Source of the DNA: Berberis thunbergii
Lineage: Eukaryota; Streptophyta; Magnoliopsida; Ranunculales; Berberidaceae
Length of the DNA stretch: 64,000 nt
Reading direction: 5' to 3'
Assembly: GCA_003290165.1 (NCBI GenBank)
Contig: QNQO01005807.1
Location: forward strand, 1-64,000
Part shown: positions 42,502-54,154 of the stretch, piece after piece
Layout of the letters: each line of letters begins with the position of its first letter
Numbering within the stretch: position 1 is the stretch's first letter
Position numbers and translations under genes: made by a program
The notes under the pieces: generated by a model
The model's input: only the letters and a program-made list of their open reading frames with translations
The model's database searches: none
What the model was told of the DNA's origin: nothing

Positions 42502-44581
42502 TTATTTGTTCAAGACTCTATAATCAACACAAATGCGAAGACTGTCATCATGTTTCCGCTGAAAAAGAACAGGTGCCCCATAAGGTGCTTTAGAGGGCCG
42601 AATGAATCCCGACTCCAACAAGCCATCTAGTTGTGTTCTCAATTCGGTCAGCTCTGGAGTGCTCATGCAATATGGACTACGTGCGGGTGGCTCGGCACCA
42701 GGCACTAACTCAATTTCGTGATCAATGAGCCTTCTGGGAGGTAGATTATTTGGCAATTCATTCGGCATCACTTCGCTGAAGTCAGCAATAACTTGGGCAA
42801 CTTCCTCAGGGATTTTGCTAGTATCATCTTCCATCTCTAGCTTTGCCACAGCTAAGTATGTATCTTCTCCTTTGGCCAAGCCTCTCTTGACTTGGAGCGC
42901 CGAAAATATTCTATCATGAGTTGTTGGTCGAATTGAGGTTGGTACAATGCGTAGTCTGGGTCCAAAAAACCCAAGGAGTCCATGAAAGGTAATGGTCCTG
43001 CTGCAACTCCTCGGAAGAATTCTTGGCCAAGAATCACCTTAAAATCATCAAGTGGAACGGCCAAGAAGTTTGATCTTCCTTCCCATGGACCAACCTGTAG
43101 TGACATAGCTCTAACCATACCATTAATAGAGATTGCCTCAGAGTTGACAGCTTTCAACTTACCCACATCTCCTTCTAAGTTCAAACCCACACGTCTAGCT
43201 TCATCTGGGGCAATAAAATTGTCTATCGCTCCTGAATCCAACAATGCTTGGGAAGGGAACCCATTGATAGTGATGTCGATGTATTGCAAAGCCTTCTTGT
43301 GTGGGTGCTCATACATTTCTCCTTTGACAGCATTGAGCTTGCGTAGAGCTCCCATCTGGGAGGTCTCACTGTTGGTGGGGTTCGAGCTCGATACGGTCAA
43401 GTTAGAAGGTTCTGCTTGAAGTAAAGACATTAATGAGTGTAGAGCTGGTTTGGATGGACATTTGCGTGTTGGGTGATCCCTGCTATTGCAAAGAATGCAT
43501 GGGATAGGTGCAGATGGTCTCCACTGCCCAGAGTAGTTTTGCCCTCCTTTTTTGTTGTAATTTGAGTTGCTAAAGCTGGCATTCCAATTTTTGTTGGAAC
43601 TCCAATTCTGGTTGGACGGCCGAGAATTGTAGTTTCCTCGGTTCTGACTTGAGTTTTCCCAGCTTTGGTGAGGTGATCGAGCATTCGACCCTGAGCTTGA
43701 ATTGGTACTGCCAGTTCTAGTTGTGGAGTGATTGAGCGAAGTGGATACAGCCATGGGCATATAATCGCTAAACCTTTCTGTTGCCGCAATAGCACTTGTA
43801 ATATCTATCACCTTCTGCCTTTGCAATTCTGCTTGTAGAAGCGGCTGAGCTTGTTCCATGAAGCAGAAAACTTTGTCCTTCTCAGACATGTCTCGAATAT
43901 CTAGCAAGCAAGTTGAGAATTGTCAGACATAGTCTCGAATATTGCCTGTCTATTTGATGGTGTGGAGCTTCCTCCTTGCTAAGAAATCAGTGTTCTCAGG
44001 CAAGAATTGATTTCTGAGTTCCTTCTTGAGGTCTGCCCAAGTTCTAATAAGGATGCGACCTTCTTCCATATCTGCATATTTGGTTCTCCACCATAGTTTC
44101 GCATCACTTGCTAAGTACATGGTCGCCATGGTGACCTTGGCTTCTTCTGATTCGGGGTTCACCACGCGAAAATACTGCTCCAGATCAAACAAGAAGTTCT
44201 CTAACTCCTTCCCATCTCGTACCCCTGCATATGACTTTGGCTCTGGCACTTTCATCCTAGGGTGATCAGTCGTCCCTGTGGCCTTGGTCAGCAAGCCAAC
44301 CCTTGCAAATAAGTCCTCCAGCTGTAATTGGAAGTCACTCATCACCTGAGCTATGGGTGAGGTGACTCTTCCATAGCGACTGTCTGTCCCTCTAAATTAT
44401 CAACGTGCTCAGCCAGCGAATCCACTCTGTCTGCTAGTGAAAAAAGTCCATCCAACCGACTAATCTGTTCTCCCAAAGTGTTCAACTGGTCCATTCTGTT
44501 TTCTAGTCTATGCATTCGACTAGCCTGTCGTTCCTCCATAGCGCTAAGGCGCTCATTTAGTTCCTGCATCCTGGTTTGCAT
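42502..44581 (-). pseudogene. gypsy gag, protease and RT N-terminus of element B, frameshifted
   Basis: Four overlapping frames replace the single frame seen in element A. 44581-44351 is the coiled-coil start. 44345-43950 is capsid with KLWWRTKYADMEEG. 43907-42852 holds capsid end, zinc knuckle (C-I-L-C, His, Cys) and protease (LLDSGAIDNFI). 42879-42502 holds the RT start ([11 protein letters not shown]). The breaks are a shift near 44350, a shift and a stop near 43920-43948, a shift near 42870-42970, and a shift near 42505. Confidence 0.9.
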
Positions 44582-44588
44582 TCAACAA

Positions 44589-44606
44589 GCTCTGGCTCTG
44601 ATACCA
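44589..44606 (-). other. Primer binding site of element B
   Basis: The minus strand reads TGGTATCAGAGCCAGAGC, two bases from the LTR edge, as in element A. It is complementary to initiator tRNA-Met. Confidence 0.9.
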
Positions 44607-44608
44607 AC

Positions 44609-45087
44609 TGTCACAGACTAGCAATCCGTGCGGCACTAGCTATCCAAATCACTAGTAAGCCTATGAGTAGTTACTTTGACGAGCACAAATATTAACTTGA
44701 GAATGCACAATATCAATCTGTAGACAATATAACAATGCACAATAGTCAGCAAAAGCTCTCATTAACATTCAATAGATTACAATGGGGAGGAACGTTCGGA
44801 AGGACGTTGCTCAAGACTAGTTCGATGCTATCGATCGATGGAAATACAAGTTTGAAGTTGAAAAACAATGCAAAGAAAACAATAAAAATGCTAGCGGTAC
44901 AATCTGGCCCGACTATGCAATGGAGGCAACACGTCCTCACAGTCAAGAGCTCAAACCTTCCCCCTATAATATAGATGCTAAGCATTTGGGCACTTTTCAA
45001 AAAGGAACATTGAGTTTTGAGACCATTAGGAAAGTCTTGAAAGACCTCTGACCTTGATTTTCCTGACCAACGGTACTAGTCCTGACA
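44609..45087 (-). repeat. 5' LTR of element B
   Basis: 479 bp from TGTCACAGACTAG to GTACTAGTCCTGACA. It is the promoter LTR of element B; transcription would run toward the FLK-like gene, in the same direction as that gene. Confidence 0.93.
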
Positions 45088-45092
45088 ATTGT

Positions 45093-45461
45093 CTTCCATG
45101 CATAGGCCAACAACTATTTTTTAATATCACAAGTGTAAAAGGGTGGAACCTATACACCCAAGACACTATTGTGTGTTACTTTTTAAAGGGGTATTCTCAT
45201 ATAAGGGACAAAAAATTCAATGTTATTACTATTAACTTAATATAAGGACTATGCACATACCTCTTCTAGATTAAGTAGTCATTGCACAAAGTTACTTCAA
45301 AATGGGTTGTGATAGCATATAAGTGACTTCAAACCAGTGTGTACCATACAATTTGTGATAGGCAATCACTGAATGCACTCTAAATTACTTTAAACACTCA
45401 TTAAATGTATTTGTAATTCACTCCTCAGCATAGACATCACCTTGAGATACATATAAAATCA
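45093..45461. other. Former upstream region of the FLK-like gene
   Basis: No gene seen. Before element B inserted, this sequence adjoined 39479 and so lay within about 0.6 kb of the FLK-like leader exon; distal promoter elements may be here. Confidence 0.45.
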
Positions 45462-45469
45462 GTTTCTAC

Positions 45470-46444
45470 TAGGGGTGGGCATTTAGGACCGAAAACCCAG
45501 ACCGATCGGGTCGATTTGGATCGGTTTTAATTAATTATAAAAGTTTCGATTGTAAAAGCCCGGCCCGACCAGACCTGAAGTTTCTGGTCCGGGCCTCGAT
45601 TTTCATTTCTGAAGCCCGACGGGTAACCGACCCGGCCCAATTTAAATAGTTAACTTAAAATAGTTTAAATTTAAATAAGTTAAAATTTAAATACATTGAG
45701 GATTCAAATTTGAGAATCCAGCGAACCCATCGACCGCCGCCTCCCTCTTTTCTCCCTCTCACAGCGAAGCATCAACCGCCGCCTCCCTCTCCTCTCCCTC
45801 TCACAGCGAAGCATCGACCACCTCCCTTTCCCTCTCACAGTGAAGCATCGACCGCCTCCCTCCCTCTCCCTCTCACAGCGAAGCATCGACCGCCTCTTTC
45901 TCCTTCTCACAATGAAGCATCGACCGCCTCCCTCTCCCTCTCACAGCGAAACATCGACCGCCGCCTCCCTCTCACAGCGAAGCATCTCCCCTCCCTCTCA
46001 CAACGAGGCATCGATCACCTCCCTCTCCTCACAGAGAAGGCGAAACATCGACCGCAAAGGCACGAGATCGACCACTTCCCTCTCCCTTCCCTTCCCTAGA
46101 TCTTATCTCAGATTTGAGATCTGGACATTTTTCGCTGATCGACATACTCTTTGATGAGATCTGATATTGTATGGTTTTTTTTGTAATTTGTTCATTTGTT
46201 GTATGGTCTTTTTGGTAATTTTTTGATATAATTTTTGTACGATGAATGAAGTATTTTTTTTTACTACTGTAAAAGTATCTATTTGCTCTTATGACCGAGA
46301 CCGGCTCGTAATTCGGTTAATCGGGACCTCGGTTACCTGGTCAACTCGGTCCGATTTTGGGTCTCATAAACACGGGCCCTAATTTCTCGGGCCGATTTTC
46401 AGTTTTTAGCTTTTGGGTCGGTTACCCGTACTTGCCCAACCCTA
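45470..46444. mobile_element. hAT-type element, 975 bp, with minisatellite core
   Basis: Begins TAGGGGTGGGCA and ends TTGCCCAACCCTA, inverted ends. The 8-bp flanks GTTTCTAC (45462-45469) and GTTTTTAC (46445-46452) match at seven positions, as expected for an older hAT duplication. Both halves carry GGCCCGA / CGGTTACCCG-type palindromic subterminal motifs. The centre (45725-46090) is a minisatellite. No transposase. A fragment of the same family lies at 19876-20040. Confidence 0.82.
45725..46090. repeat. Minisatellite, CGAAGCATCGACCG-type units
   Basis: About ten imperfect units of 25-38 bp, each with AGCGAAGCATCGACCG followed by CCTCCCTCTCCCTCTCAC-like pyrimidine runs. They create long proline- and arginine-rich open frames on both strands that are by-products of the repeat. 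Confidence 0.88.
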
Positions 46445-46690
46445 GTTTTTACCATACTACAACAATAGATACCTTCAAATTATACAAGGTTTTTAGACAT
46501 TAACACTCAAAACTTACTTTGTCACCACCCCAGTAGTTTGAATTCACCCACACACCAAAAAAAAAAAAACAACACATTTTGGAGACTCGATAAAGAGGGG
46601 ATAGTGCATAGGAGGATGAGTCATTGCAGAGTGAGACAAGAAGATGAGATAGAGAAAAGAGGAGTCGTAGACAAAGGGGATTAGCGATTG
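46445..46690. other. Intergenic DNA
   Basis: No feature seen beyond an A-rich run at 46557-46571. Confidence 0.5.
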
Positions 46691-47095
46691 CATTTCAAGC
46701 TCATGTCACGTCGAGGTGCTGCCAATTGTGGATGTTGTTAAGGACAAACCACCAATTGCTCCAAGTGATATTTGTGATCATTTTCATAGGGACTGGTATG
46801 GTTCTAACTTATCCTACAACTTACAGAGCGAATAAGAGTGCATTGAAAGATATACAAGGAGAATAGGCACTCTTATATATTCATTTGGTTCAGTATATTG
46901 AAAAACTAAAGATAACCAATCCAAGAAATCATGTTGCGTTGAACCAATCCTGTAACTAATCAGTTTGATAGGGTATTTATTGCATTAAGAACCTCAATTG
47001 TCGGTTTTGACTATTATTGCCCTATTTTATTATTGGATGGTACTTTCTCGAAGGGTAGGTATATGGGTTGTATGATGGCTACAACTTGAAAGAAA
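46690..47095 (+). pseudogene. MULE transposase fragment
   Basis: The plus strand encodes, with stops, YIEKLKITNPRNHVALNQSC and then FDRVFIALRTSIVGFDYYCP with LLLDGTFSKGRYMGCMMAAT-like wording, the start of the MULE transposase domain (LDGTFLKGRY). The rest of the gene is missing and the sequence changes near 47095. It is not the same gene as the MUSTANG-like copy at 16300. Confidence 0.72.
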
Positions 47096-47129
47096 TGGGA
47101 TGGAGGTATCTGATCTTCCAAGTACCAGA

Positions 47130-49250
47130 TCATGGTAGGTTTTTCAAGCAGTGTATTCCTCATTTATGTGGTTGACCACCAGCTAGGAGTCCATGAAAAC
47201 TATCAACCCTTTAATCTGTAAGCTTCTGGGCGACCACCCTTGGTCTCGAAGATTATGGTGTCTCAGAATCCCATGACCAAGGGTGGTGGTCCAAAAGATT
47301 GTGGTTGACCTTGATCATGAAGTTTATGGTATCTCAGTATCTCAAAGTCTCCACCATCGATGAACTTAGTTAGCACGGGGGGGAGGGGGTGTGTGTTGAG
47401 ATATTGTTTGAGGTGTTGGAAGGCATATCAAATTCGGTATCCATTCAAATTTCACTTCTTTCTTGAGTAAGCTAAAAAAGGTTTGTATTTTCAAAGGACT
47501 TTAGTATGAATTGGCCTAACGCATCTACCATTTCGACCAGTTTCTGCACTTATTTCTTGGAAGATGGGAAAGACATCTGAAGGAGAGCCCTCGGCTGGTC
47601 AAAATTGGCTTATATACCTCGTCGGAATACGAGGTACCAAAACTTCCCGAATGAGACTCCAAAGACACATTTCTCTGGGTTTAGCTTCATACCATATTGT
47701 TTCAGTATCCCGAAGTAAACTTCTAGGTTAGCAAAGTGGTTCACATTGTTTGTTCCTTTGACAAGTATGTCGTCAATTTAGACTTTCATGTTTTCCTGAT
47801 ATGTTATCGAAACATCCTTTGTACCAATCACTGGTAACCCACGGGTTATTTAGTCTGAAAGGCATCCTTTCATAATAGTAAATCTCTTTCTCAGCATAGA
47901 ATGACGCCTTCTCTTTGTCTTCATCTTCCATAAGGATTTGATCACACTTGGAATAGCCAACCATGAACAAGAGGAATTAGTGCCCTGCTACCCAGTTGAC
48001 GAGTCCCTCCACCTTAGGGGAATTTTCTTTTGAGTAGGCCTTATTGAGACGCATGAAGTCTATCCAAACAGGGACATTGCCATTCTTCTTGAGAACGATG
48101 ACTATATTGGCGATCCATTTGGGCGTTCTAACTACTCAAATGTGTCATGCGTCCAATAACTTTTGGACTTCTTGCTTAACGCCCTTCGCCAGAACTACCT
48201 TTTTTATCTTTTGGGCCACAAGCTTTCACTAATGTTAAGTCTGTGGCTGGCAAACTCTTTGGGGATCCCGTGCATATCGTTCATGGTCCAAGCAAAGATG
48301 TATGAATTATCCTACAGGAGTTCATTATTTCCACTCTAGATTATGGTTCAAGATCAACATCTATGAAGGCGTGCCTCTCTGAGCCTGTTTCTCCCACATT
48401 CGCTTGGATGACAGTTTTAGGTGGCTCGAGAATAATAAGCAGGGACAAAGTTGATTGCTACGCATCAGCATCTTTAGGATCATCCTTGACTACTTCCACA
48501 CAACCCCGAAAAGTGAGTTGGTCGCTTCAGATCTCATAGAGGTTGAAGTCTGTTGGGAATTTGACTGTCAAATATAAACAAGAAATGTGATTTCTCGAAA
48601 ATATCGACATTTTATGAAGAAAAAAAAATCAAGTTACCGAATTTTTTTTTGAAATCTGAAATATTCATTTCTTTTGTTAGGCCAATCTCAAATTTCTTAC
48701 ATTTTAACCTTAGTTTAATTAAAATTTTGTTATATAAGTGATTCTTATGCAATATGTTGTTTGTATGATATTATTAGTTGTGTGGTACTCAATATGTAGT
48801 ATCTAAGAGTTTAAAATGCTTAAATTATATTGATAACTTCATAATTACAATCAAAATTTTTATATTTTTCTATACACAACGAAATATTTTTTAAAATCAA
48901 CTTACCAAAATTACCTTAAAAAACGAAATCACAATCCTTGGATAGAAGGTTGATGGAACTGTTTTCAGGCTGTGAATCCACCCTCGCCCGAGTATGTCGT
49001 TGTAGGAGGGATGGTACGTCTACAACAACCAAACGACAATTCATTTCTTGGTGTCCAACTCTGACGGGCAGGTACAACTCTCATTTCGAAAAGGTGTTGG
49101 CGCCTTTGAACCTGTAGATGAGTCCCTTATTAGCAGGCTAGAACATCTTGGATTCTAGGTTCATTTTGTCATAAGTCGAGTTGAAGATCATCTCCAGGGA
49201 GCTTCCACAATCCAATAGCATTCCATTCAGTAATGAGTCTTGTCACGCCA
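47130..49250 (-). mobile_element. Degraded Tat-type Ty3/gypsy remnant (protease and RT)
   Basis: On the minus strand, 49250-48930 resembles a Tat protease region (DCGSSLEMIF, then VVVDVPS). 48560-47490 resembles Tat RT: MRLNKAYSKEN-type wording, GYSKCDQILMEDEDKEKASF (47970-47900), YYYERMPFRLNN, an IDDILVKG motif and MKLNPEKCVFGV. An AT-rich block (48570-48920) interrupts it. Many stops; no LTR was found for this copy. 47130-47450 is unassigned. Confidence 0.72.
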
Positions 49251-49937
49251 GATTTTTAAACAATCTAAATTAATAGATTGTCCAAAAATCAAGACATGAC
49301 ATGAACAATTTAAATGATACAGACATGAGATAATAAATAAATAAATAAATAACTTCCTCAAAATTCTTCATCTCGTAATCAATTTCAACATTACCACATC
49401 TTAGTCCATCAAAATAAATCATAAGTCAAATCAATATATGTGTATTACATCAATCAATCTCAAAAAAATTGACTTAATATACAGAAAGTAATAACTGGGT
49501 CCTACATCTTATTACCTACAAAATCGACAAAATAAAAAAAAATTCATAGTGTTCCGATCACAATTACCGCCTCGAAGCTAGAACCACTGGCCTCCACGTT
49601 CCAACTAACCCTGATGAGTCTTTGAAGTTGCGTTCATTATGAGCGCACCCAAATTTGTAAAACAAATATAAATTTTGTGTTAGTATATCAATAATGATAT
49701 GAGAAACTTACACATCATTGTACAATTACATGATTATATAAAGTTTGAACAACAAGCATTTCACCTTAAGGAATACATATAGTTCACATTCAAAGATCGA
49801 ATGAGCATTTAGTATCTTCCCTCATACCATCATACATACATACAAACTTAAAATTTCATACAAGTTTTTGTGTTATGATAAAATCAATGTTTTCACTATT
49901 GTCCTAGTTTTTTGTTTCTTTTCCACAATCACACTTT
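49251..49937. other. Intergenic AT-rich DNA
   Basis: No gene seen. A short AAAT repeat lies at 49332-49351. Confidence 0.45.
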
Positions 49938-50330
49938 TCTTCAGTGTCAAACACACCTCACCCAAGTTGGTCTCCTTTGTCATTGAAGCCACTCGGAGCG
50001 TATATGTCCCAATTGGGGCGCCACATCGAGAGTCATCACATGAAGTTTGATCTATGACAAATATATTATCATACGTACATTCGAACTCACATCGAACAGT
50101 GTATCCAGTATGCAAGCAATTTAGACTCTCCTCCAACGCCAAACACACCTCATGATCCAAGTGTGTCTCATTTTCCTTCGAAGTCACTCGGAGCATATAT
50201 GTCCCATTTTGGGATGCCATATTGAAGGTCATGTCATCCCACTAAAGTTCGATACATGGCAAGTATATCATCATACATACATTTGAATTCACATGGAATG
50301 AAGTACCCAGTATGCAAGGAAGTTTGCATG
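49938..50330. repeat. Two tandem units of about 194 bp
   Basis: CACTCGGAGC recurs at 49990 and 50186, and ACACACCTCA at 49951 and about 50143. Each unit contains CATATATGTCCCA-like, ATCATACRTACATT and CCAGTATGCAAG blocks. Divergence is moderate. The 119-codon minus-strand frame across it follows from the repeat. Confidence 0.8.
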
Positions 50331-51290
50331 CTGAAATCATATACCAAGTGTACAAGCAAGTCTGGTTACTAAAATCATACTTTTTTTCGGAGTTGTGGAA
50401 AAGAACATCACTAAATATTTATCCACATGTCACATGGTTTCAAGTTTCTGTAGTAAAAAAATTGTTCTCCCAATCAATTAATATTGTACTCACGTTCTAG
50501 TTTCAAGAATAATACATCATCAATAATTTTTCACATTTTTATAATGGCCTCAAATAATACAACCATACTCTTTGAGAAGTTATCAATTACCATTTGATAT
50601 AACAACATTTCAGCACATAAAAAAAGTAAAAACATAAAATAAGATCAAAGACTACAAGTAAAAATGAAGTTGCACTCCAAACTAAATAATTTTGTTGACC
50701 ATTTAATTGTGATCATAGCTCAGAGTATAAACATTACAGATATAGCTAGATTATTAACTTCAACCATGTTTGGGGTAAGTGGAGGGAAATGGTGAAGTGG
50801 GGTGAAGGGAAATAATTGTGAAGAATATATATATATTTATTTATTTATTTATTTTTATTTTATTTTTCGTGATTTTGAGTGGATAGACACCATGGGGTCT
50901 ATTTTACAAAATTTTGGAGCTTTGTGTGGATTCTCAATCACATAATGGGTGGGTTTTGGATACAAAATAAGGGATTCGAAGTTCAAAACATCTTCCTAAG
51001 TCAACAACTTCAATGCCACGAGCTTCTTATACACTAACTACTCCTTTAAAATGGCTGATTAGGAAACTTTAGAAATTAGATGGTCCCTTCCTTCAACTCA
51101 AATGTTTGTTTTAGAAATTATTTTTCCACATCTTACCATTTCAAACACATTAAAAACCAATCACTGGCCAATCTATGATTATGCATTTTATGTGGGGAAG
51201 AATCTGAAATAGTGTAAGGACCAAACCGGTAATGATAATGATTTTTAATTAATGCCAGGCAAGGTTTGAAATAGTGCAAGGACCATACCT
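50331..51290. other. Intergenic AT-rich DNA
   Basis: Nothing recognisable; a TTTA repeat lies at about 50833-50868. Confidence 0.45.
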
Positions 51291-51596
51291 CACTACACCA
51301 TAAAATAAAAACAACATAAAAAACAATTTGTAACACACCAGCTTTATTCCTAAAAATATTTGTAACACCTAAAAATTCTTGCAAATCGGAGCATTACAAA
51401 TATTGGCAACACCCCAACGTATTACAACCTTTAAATTTTGTAACAGGTATCCTAAATTGCTAAAGGCTTTATAGCATGTTACGATATTCAAATTTGATAA
51501 CATAAGATTCGTATTACAAATGCTTTCTAACAAAAATTAATATTTAAATTTATTTATTTATTTTTTAAACAAATAAAAGATATTCACAAATGCATG
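51291..51596. mobile_element. Possible CACTA-type terminus, interrupted by the Tat element
   Basis: Starts CACTACACCATAAAATAAAA and is followed by repeated TTGTAACA / TTACAAAT motifs in both orientations, the layout of CACTA subterminal regions. Similar motifs (TTGCAACCATTACAAA, TTGCAACAATTACC) resume at 60265-60305, right after the Tat element. The opposite end was not found. Confidence 0.4.
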
Positions 51597-51601
51597 ATAT
51601 C

Positions 51602-52288
51602 TTATGCAGTCTTTTTTCACTCCCTGCTTTGACCTAATTCCGCTGACCTACTGACATGCACAAGTAACGCACGAGACTCACAGACCACCGTGGGGTGGCT
51701 AATGGCACTCCGATGTTAAAGTTAGATAGGGCTCTGAGGAAGGTGTATTGTTGTAACAGTAAATTTGTAGCGTACCTTAGCTTACCAACCTCATGTCTTA
51801 TTTATAGTATAATGAGTTTTGGTTCTACCAGGCCATCGTAGGCGTAGTTTAGGAAGGAGATCTTCGTGGAAATCCCTCCCTAATTAGAAGTCGTGATGTA
51901 GGAGGGAAGTTCCTTGTTAGCTTCGTGCTCCTAGATACGCAAGAAATAGTTTTAAATCCAAGAGCAATTCGTAGAAGGGAATTTCCCTGTGTGGAAGATA
52001 CTCTGATGCTTGCTTCCTAGTTTGAATTAGAGAGCAGTTGTAGTTGCTCATCCAAAACTGATCCTCGAGATATTTGCTTGAAAAAGGTTTACAAGTATTG
52101 AGGATAGTTGTGAGACGTGTGGGCCTAGCATGGTGTGAGAGTTCGGGTCCGCCTGACGGACCGCAGTTGGGCGGGCTTAAAACTGCTTGAGCCGGATTAG
52201 CATTGGACTAACGCTTGAGGCCATAATTCCTCGAGATTATCATGACACGTGTACGACTTCAGAGTGTGACCATTTTTATGTATCATCA
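51602..52288 (-). repeat. 3' LTR of the Tat element
   Basis: 687 bp, TTATGCAGTC... to ...GTATCATCA; the first G of the expected TG is changed. It keeps a stretch near 52115-52195 that the other LTR has lost. Confidence 0.88.
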
Positions 52289-52542
52289 GCTACTCCCCCG
52301 AGTTAGTGGGTCGTCACATCAATTCGCTAAATCATCTCTTGAAGGGATGCGCCGCTTATGATGATTGAGTCTGAATCGTTGCTTGAGCCACACGCTGCAT
52401 TAATTGAACGTGCATTGGTTCAGTGGAAAAGATGCGGGAAACCAACCTCTATTTAGGTCATCTGCTGTGTTGAGTCTGATTTTTCTATTTTTCTTGCTTT
52501 CGAAGCTACCGATTTGATTATAAAAGATTGTTCATCTTCCTC

Positions 52543-54154
52543 ATGGCTCAAGAAAACCTTCTTGATGACGCTGTCTTGGCCGAGGGCTTAGAGTTTTTTT
52601 AAGACATGTTGTTGTCTGAACCTGGTCTCACCGAAATTCGTACGATGTTTAGGGTCCCTGAGGACCTTTCGTTGTACCTCCTGACGAGCGACCAAACGCC
52701 GATGTCACCTCCAGCTAGTTTTATCTGTTTGCACTGCGGGATGCTTCAAACTAGAGTACATTTTCCGGTTCTGAATGTGATCTAGGAGTTCTTGGACTTC
52801 TTAGGGATTCCTCCAGCTCAGTTCGGGCCCAATGGATATAAGATCATCCTCATAATTATGCTCAATGCTAAGGAGGTCGGTGTTAGCGTGACTCCATGGG
52901 TGATTCAGTTGTTGACCTCTCCTCGGCTAAAGAGTAATGTTGTTTGTAAGATGAATTCGCCGAATTGCTTCGTTAAGCTACCTGATGATTTCAAGTTTTG
53001 GTAGAAGTACTGTTTCTTGGCCCATGCGGATTCGAAGTACTTTCAATGCATGGGTCATCCGTTCGAGCGACAGTTCACGCTGCTCCGTAAGTTCATCTCT
53101 TTTCTTGTGACTTTGATGTGCTTGATAGCGAGCCGACTAACCATCGCTTGCATTTTTCTGCAGGAAAGTTTCCTACTACTCTTCTTACCTTAGAGGAGCA
53201 AAACACCATGGAGAAGTTCCGGATAAGCTTGCTTGCACTGGATTTTATGAAGCTGAGTTCACAGGTCTGGCACCAAGAAGTGGACATAGAGTATGCTTCG
53301 AGGAAGCATATAAGCAGGCGTCACAACTGGCTGATGGATCACGCTCCAAAACCCGAAGATGATTTGTTGGAAGGGTGTATAGATAAGGGCTTGAAGTACC
53401 TTATGATGGGTATGTCTCATTTGAGCCACGCGGTCGTTACTAGAATAGAAGTTGAGGCGGTTTGTCAGAGAGTATACACCTTGGAACGTGTCTTCTCGCA
53501 TATGCAGACGTTGTATTCTTATGCACTCCATGAAATTGAGCAGCTTAGTAAGCAGGCCGAAGAAAAGCAGTAGGATCGGTCAACCATGGCTGCAAAGGCT
53601 CATAAGGCTCATCTGGAGGACCTCGAGCGTAATCTGACAGAGGCAGTGTCCGAAAGGGACGGACTTAGGTAGGAGTTGAGCCGTATTTGCCGAGAAGTTG
53701 AGGTTGCGCAGGAAGCTGCGGCTAAGATGAGTTCTGTATTGATGTCTTTCGCTGAAAAAAAGTGTTTTGAAGTTGGGCTGCTGAGAAGCAACAGTTAGAA
53801 TCCGATGTGGAGTTCTATGCTCGAGAAGCGATAAAGGTCGAGAACCAGCTCAAATTGAGATGGAATGAACTTAGTGGCGTGAAGAACAGTCATGCCACAG
53901 AGCAGTCTCAGGTCGATGCGCTGACTGACAAGTTGGAGCTATTGGAGCGTGAACTTGTTGATGCAAAGGTGCGGGAAGAAGAACTTTTCCAGAAACAAGG
54001 CAAATGTGAGTACTGCTGGGTTGTACATGGACTGCTAGAGCTATTGGAGCTAATAAAGGAGGAGCATCGGAGTGGGATCTCAGCCGTTATAGGAAGATTT
54101 TGTGTGTGGACCTATCTGTTACCTCGACGTCATCGAGCGAGGAAGATAGTTTGA
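52543..54154 (+). pseudogene. Antisense ORF of the Tat element (plant gypsy-type transposon domain, coiled-coil tail)
   Basis: Begins MAQENLLDDAVLAEG and continues, through stops near 52600, 52784 and 53002, with LYLLTSDQTPMSPPASFICL, FLGIPPAQFGPNGYKIILII and VTPWVIQLLTSPRL. This is the domain listed in plants as putative gypsy-type transposon (Pfam Transposase_28). A GTAAGTTC donor near 53088 and a TTTCTGCAG acceptor at 53162 suggest an intron. The next exon (to 53573) and the region to 54154 are rich in Glu, Lys and Leu heptads (coiled coil). It lies opposite to gag and next to the 3' LTR. Function is not established; the same ORF occurs at 62937 in another copy. Confidence 0.72.

Larger units (their letters stand above)
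39480..45087 (-). mobile_element. Ty3/gypsy chromovirus-type retrotransposon B, structurally complete
   Basis: LTRs at 39480-39932 and 44609-45087, flanked by the 5-bp duplication ATTGT (39475-39479 and 45088-45092). A primer binding site for initiator tRNA-Met lies inside the right LTR and a purine tract (39933-39945, minus strand AATAGGGGAGAG) inside the left LTR. Coding order on the minus strand is gag, zinc knuckle, protease, RT, RNase H, integrase, chromodomain. The left LTR lacks 26 bp present in the right one; otherwise they are very similar, so insertion is fairly recent. Gag and RT have frameshifts and stops, so this copy cannot move on its own. Confidence 0.95.

Noticed and set aside
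45710..46154. Proline/arginine-rich open frames of 104-129 codons
   Set aside because: They follow the minisatellite units exactly and occur on both strands; there is no start context or family feature.
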